A stretch of DNA of 64,000 nt, from assembly GCA_005217565.1 (NCBI GenBank), contig SJCO01000001.1, positions 248,001-312,000 of the forward strand, in the 5' to 3' direction. A program made the position numbers and the translations under genes. Shown in pieces: positions 62,013 through 64,000 of the stretch. Each line of letters opens with the position of its first letter. The stretch's first letter is position 1. The DNA comes from Puteibacter caeruleilacunae (GTDB lineage Bacteria; Bacteroidota; Bacteroidia; Bacteroidales; Prolixibacteraceae). The notes beneath the pieces were generated by a model, which worked only from the letters and a program-made list of their open reading frames with translations, was not told the DNA's origin and did not search any database.

Positions 62013-62570
62013 ATGGCAGATCTTTGGAGACAGATACAATCAGGTGATCAGAAGGCATTTCGTAATGTTTTTGATCAATATTACGCACCCTTGTGCTTGT
62101 ATGTCAACAAGATTGTTCATGATAATCAGCAGGCCGAGGATATTGTTACTGAATGTTTTATCCGTATCTGGGAAAAAAGGGCGAGTATCAAAATTAGTCA
62201 TTCCTTAAAGAACTACCTTGTACTTACAGTTCGCAATGCTGTATTTAGTCATTTACGTAAACCTGAAGCTAAAATTACGCTTGAATTACCTGAAGAGGTG
62301 AATGAAATTATTGTGGATGAAGAGGTGAATGTGCTTCAGCATGAGCAGTTTTTAGCGCGATTGAAAAAAGCAATAGATAAACTTCCCGATCAAAGAAAAA
62401 AGATTCTCGAGATGGCTGCATATGGAAATATGAGCTATAAAGAAATTGCCGAAACACTTGATATATCATTGAACACAGTGAAAACTCAGATGTCGAGAGC
62501 GTACCGTTCATTAAAGGAAGAACTGACAGAAGAACAACTGCTTTTATTCATGATTCTGAAAAATTTATAA
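62013..62570 (+). CDS. ECF RNA polymerase sigma factor
   Basis: 185 aa. Region 2: FRNVFDQYYAPLCLYVNKIV and AEDIVTECFIRIWEKRASI. Region 4: LPDQRKKILEMAAYGNMSYK, then EIAETLDISLNTVKTQMSRA. It belongs to the Bacteroidetes FecI-like group. It is followed by FecR and SusC genes, the standard arrangement, though here FecR is interrupted. Confidence 0.92.
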   Translation: MADLWRQIQSGDQKAFRNVFDQYYAPLCLYVNKIVHDNQQAEDIVTECFIRIWEKRASIKISHSLKNYLVLTVRNAVFSHLRKPEAKITLELPEEVNEIIVDEEVNVLQHEQFLARLKKAIDKLPDQRKKILEMAAYGNMSYKEIAETLDISLNTVKTQMSRAYRSLKEELTEEQLLLFMILKNL

Positions 62571-62698
62571 AAAAATCGATTTTTGTTGTCACCCTTATTC
62601 TAATTACATGCGTCCTTTGAGTGAAAGAGCACGATGAGGGATAATCTTTATGTGCTGAAAAGAGTAAATAGAGACGCAAAAGGAACTAGATATAAGGC

Positions 62699-63706
62699 AT
62701 GTATAGCGACAAACAAGATAGAAAATGGTATTTAATAACGGGTAAACTATCGGATGAGCTTTCCACAGAAGAACTCACAGAGTTTGATAGGTGGATAGAT
62801 GCTGACGATAATAAAAAGCTCTTTAAGCGTGTATCGAAGATGCATAACGGTATTCCTGAAACAGAGGTACTACAGTATTTCAATGCAGAGAGTGCGTGGG
62901 ATAAGGTTAATCCTGCAAAAAAATCAAATAAAGTACGTCAGTTGGTATTCCAGTATATGAGGTATGCCGCAGTCTCTATTGTAGCTCTTTTGATTGGAGT
63001 GCTAGCTACAAAGGTTGAATGGACACAAAAGCCTGTGCAGTTGTGCGAGATTAAGGTACCTTATGGTCAGACAAGTGAAATTACGTTGTATGATGGAACT
63101 AAGGTGTGGTTAAACTCTGGTAGTACTTTAAAATATGAATCAGCGTTTAATGGGGAAAACCGTCAGGTATGGCTTGAAGGAGAGGGATTCTTTGAAGTAC
63201 ATCACAATAAAGCGTTGCCATTTATTGTGAATAATAATAAAGGTAATGTTGAGGTACTGGGTACCTCCTTTAATGTGGAATCGTATAATGATGACCCAGA
63301 GATTGAGGTTACGTTGGTTGAAGGTAGTGTGAAATTTGAAGGTGTAAATATCGGGAAATCTTACCTTTTGGAACCTTCATATCAGCTTACCTATAACGTG
63401 AATAAAAAGAAGGTGGATATCGCTAAAGTTGATACAAGATTTTATACCGGATAGACTCACGGGGTGATTATCTTGGAAAATCAGCGTCTTGGAGAGGTGG
63501 TTAGTAATTTGGAACGCTGGTATAATGTGAGTATTAATTTTGAGAATGATACACTTGCCAACAAGCAAATTAGTGGTACTATTGAAAAGAATAAGCCTAT
63601 TGATCAGATCCTTACTGTATTCGAGAAGTTGTATGATCTGAAATATGATATGAAAGTATATGCAAATAAAAGGAGTGAGATAACTATTCGTAAACCAGCA
63701 AAATGA
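62699..63706 (+). pseudogene. FecR-family anti-sigma factor interrupted by an amber stop
   Basis: The N-terminal part (251 codons from 62699) has the cytosolic region, a membrane helix near 90-110 (AAVSIVALLIGVLATKV) and the FecR domain (CEIKVPYGQTSEITLYDGTK, then LEGEGFFEVHHNKALPFIV). It stops at TAG (63452-63454). The same frame continues at once as THGVIILENQRLGEVVSNLE and RWYNVSINF to 63706, which is the normal FecR C-terminal region. The intact FecR at 24941 has W at the matching place (SWTEGKLIL), so TGG has become TAG. The truncated product lacks the region that contacts the receptor STN domain. Confidence 0.85.
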
Positions 63707-63756
63707 TGAGTGCCTATGACGAAATAATAACTCTATAAAACCATGAAAAAAACAAA

Positions 63757-63788
63757 AGCGATGAAAATGCGCCTACATGATCATCGCT
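63757..63788 (+). promoter_or_regulatory. Hairpin between fecR and susC
   Basis: Perfect 8-bp arms AGCGATGA / TCATCGCT (63757-63764, 63781-63788) with a 16-nt loop, then an AT-rich run. It lies in the same place as the hairpin at 24905 in the other sigma/FecR/SusC locus; a 15-codon frame (63743-63790) overlaps it. Confidence 0.4.
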
Positions 63789-63838
63789 GAAAGTTGTTTT
63801 AAAAAACATTCGAGTATTAATTAAAACATTACAAACTT

Positions 63839-64000
63839 ATGAAAAAGTATTGGAATTTCCGCTGCATTTCGGTGCGGTGGAGGAAAATCTTATTGACAAT
63901 GAAACTGATTGTTATACTATTATTTACGAGCTTGATGACAGTTCATGCTTCTTCTTATTCACAGAATAAATCGCTGAATTTGAAGATGAAGGATGTGGCA
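63839..64000 (+). CDS. SusC/RagA-family TonB-dependent receptor, N-terminal fragment
   Basis: 54 codons up to the window edge: a basic start (MKKYWNFRCISVRWRKILLT), a hydrophobic signal segment (LIVILLFTSLMTVHAS) and the beginning of the STN domain (SLNLKMKDVA; compare LTLKMDNVKV in the SusC at 21477). The order sigma, FecR, SusC supports it. The rest is outside the window. Confidence 0.85.
   Translation, partial: MKKYWNFRCISVRWRKILLTMKLIVILLFTSLMTVHASSYSQNKSLNLKMKDVA

Overview
The window looks like the chromosome of a free-living, AT-rich member of the Bacteroidota (class Bacteroidia; a marine or sediment Marinilabiliales-like lineage is my guess, not shown by the sequence). The evidence is a complete SusC/SusD system with its own ECF sigma factor and FecR anti-sigma factor, a second sigma/FecR/SusC locus running off the right edge, TlpA-type thioredoxins with N-terminal DUF4369-like regions, a 6-bladed beta-propeller lipoprotein, few Shine-Dalgarno sequences and TAnnTTTG-type -7 boxes. 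No tRNA, rRNA, CRISPR array, integrase or transposase was seen.

Layout. 1-158 is the end of a GH2 beta-galactosidase. 204-7580 holds the most interesting locus: a giant TIR-STAND NTPase with a PPR-like helical-repeat tail, divergent from a membrane protein that combines a channel-like N-terminus, RCK/TrkA-N-type Rossmann domains and a ryanodine-receptor (RyR) domain. 7564-13854 is a TetR-headed operon (methyltransferase, RND/MMPL permease, LolA-like protein, outer-membrane barrel). 14372-18577 is a TIR-less paralogue of the giant NTPase. It sits with a broken HigA-like gene between two 46-bp direct repeats, which suggests a small island. 18889-26698 is a complete ECF sigma-FecR-SusC-SusD-phosphodiesterase uptake locus, followed by a divergent M16 peptidase (26864-29731).

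29886-45470 is almost entirely minus strand and carries redox and stress genes: a Gfo/Idh/MocA oxidoreductase, two SDRs, a quinone reductase fused to an NTF2-like domain, a flavin reductase, two 4-oxalocrotonate-tautomerase-like proteins each with an AraC regulator, Lon, two MarR regulators, a SirTM sirtuin with a zinc macrodomain (ADP-ribosylation and its reversal), and an L-fucose-isomerase-like enzyme. It has shared regulatory DNA: three copies of the near-palindrome TTGTACATACAA, several direct repeats with exact 21-bp spacing typical of AraC operators, and a three-copy intergenic repeat folding into a hairpin with compensatory changes.

46215-55818 is a plus-strand accessory run: LprI-like protein, a TonB-plug-like lipoprotein, a thioredoxin fused to a formylglycine-generating-enzyme domain, an M1 peptidase, a TPR protein, several small immunity-like proteins (WapI-like, DUF3805-like, DUF6985-like) and an SMR exporter. 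56145-59905 carries two TlpA-type proteins and a beta-propeller lipoprotein. 60289-61795 has a GNAT acetyltransferase and a small membrane protein plus ABC ATPase. 62013-64000 is an ECF sigma factor, a FecR gene broken by an amber stop, and the start of a SusC gene.

The best candidate for an undescribed system is the TIR-STAND-PPR-like protein with its divergent RyR/RCK membrane protein. By analogy with TIR-based immunity, the TIR enzyme could make an NAD-derived signal that the RyR membrane protein senses. That pairing is inference. Family assignments were made by reading motifs, without database searches.
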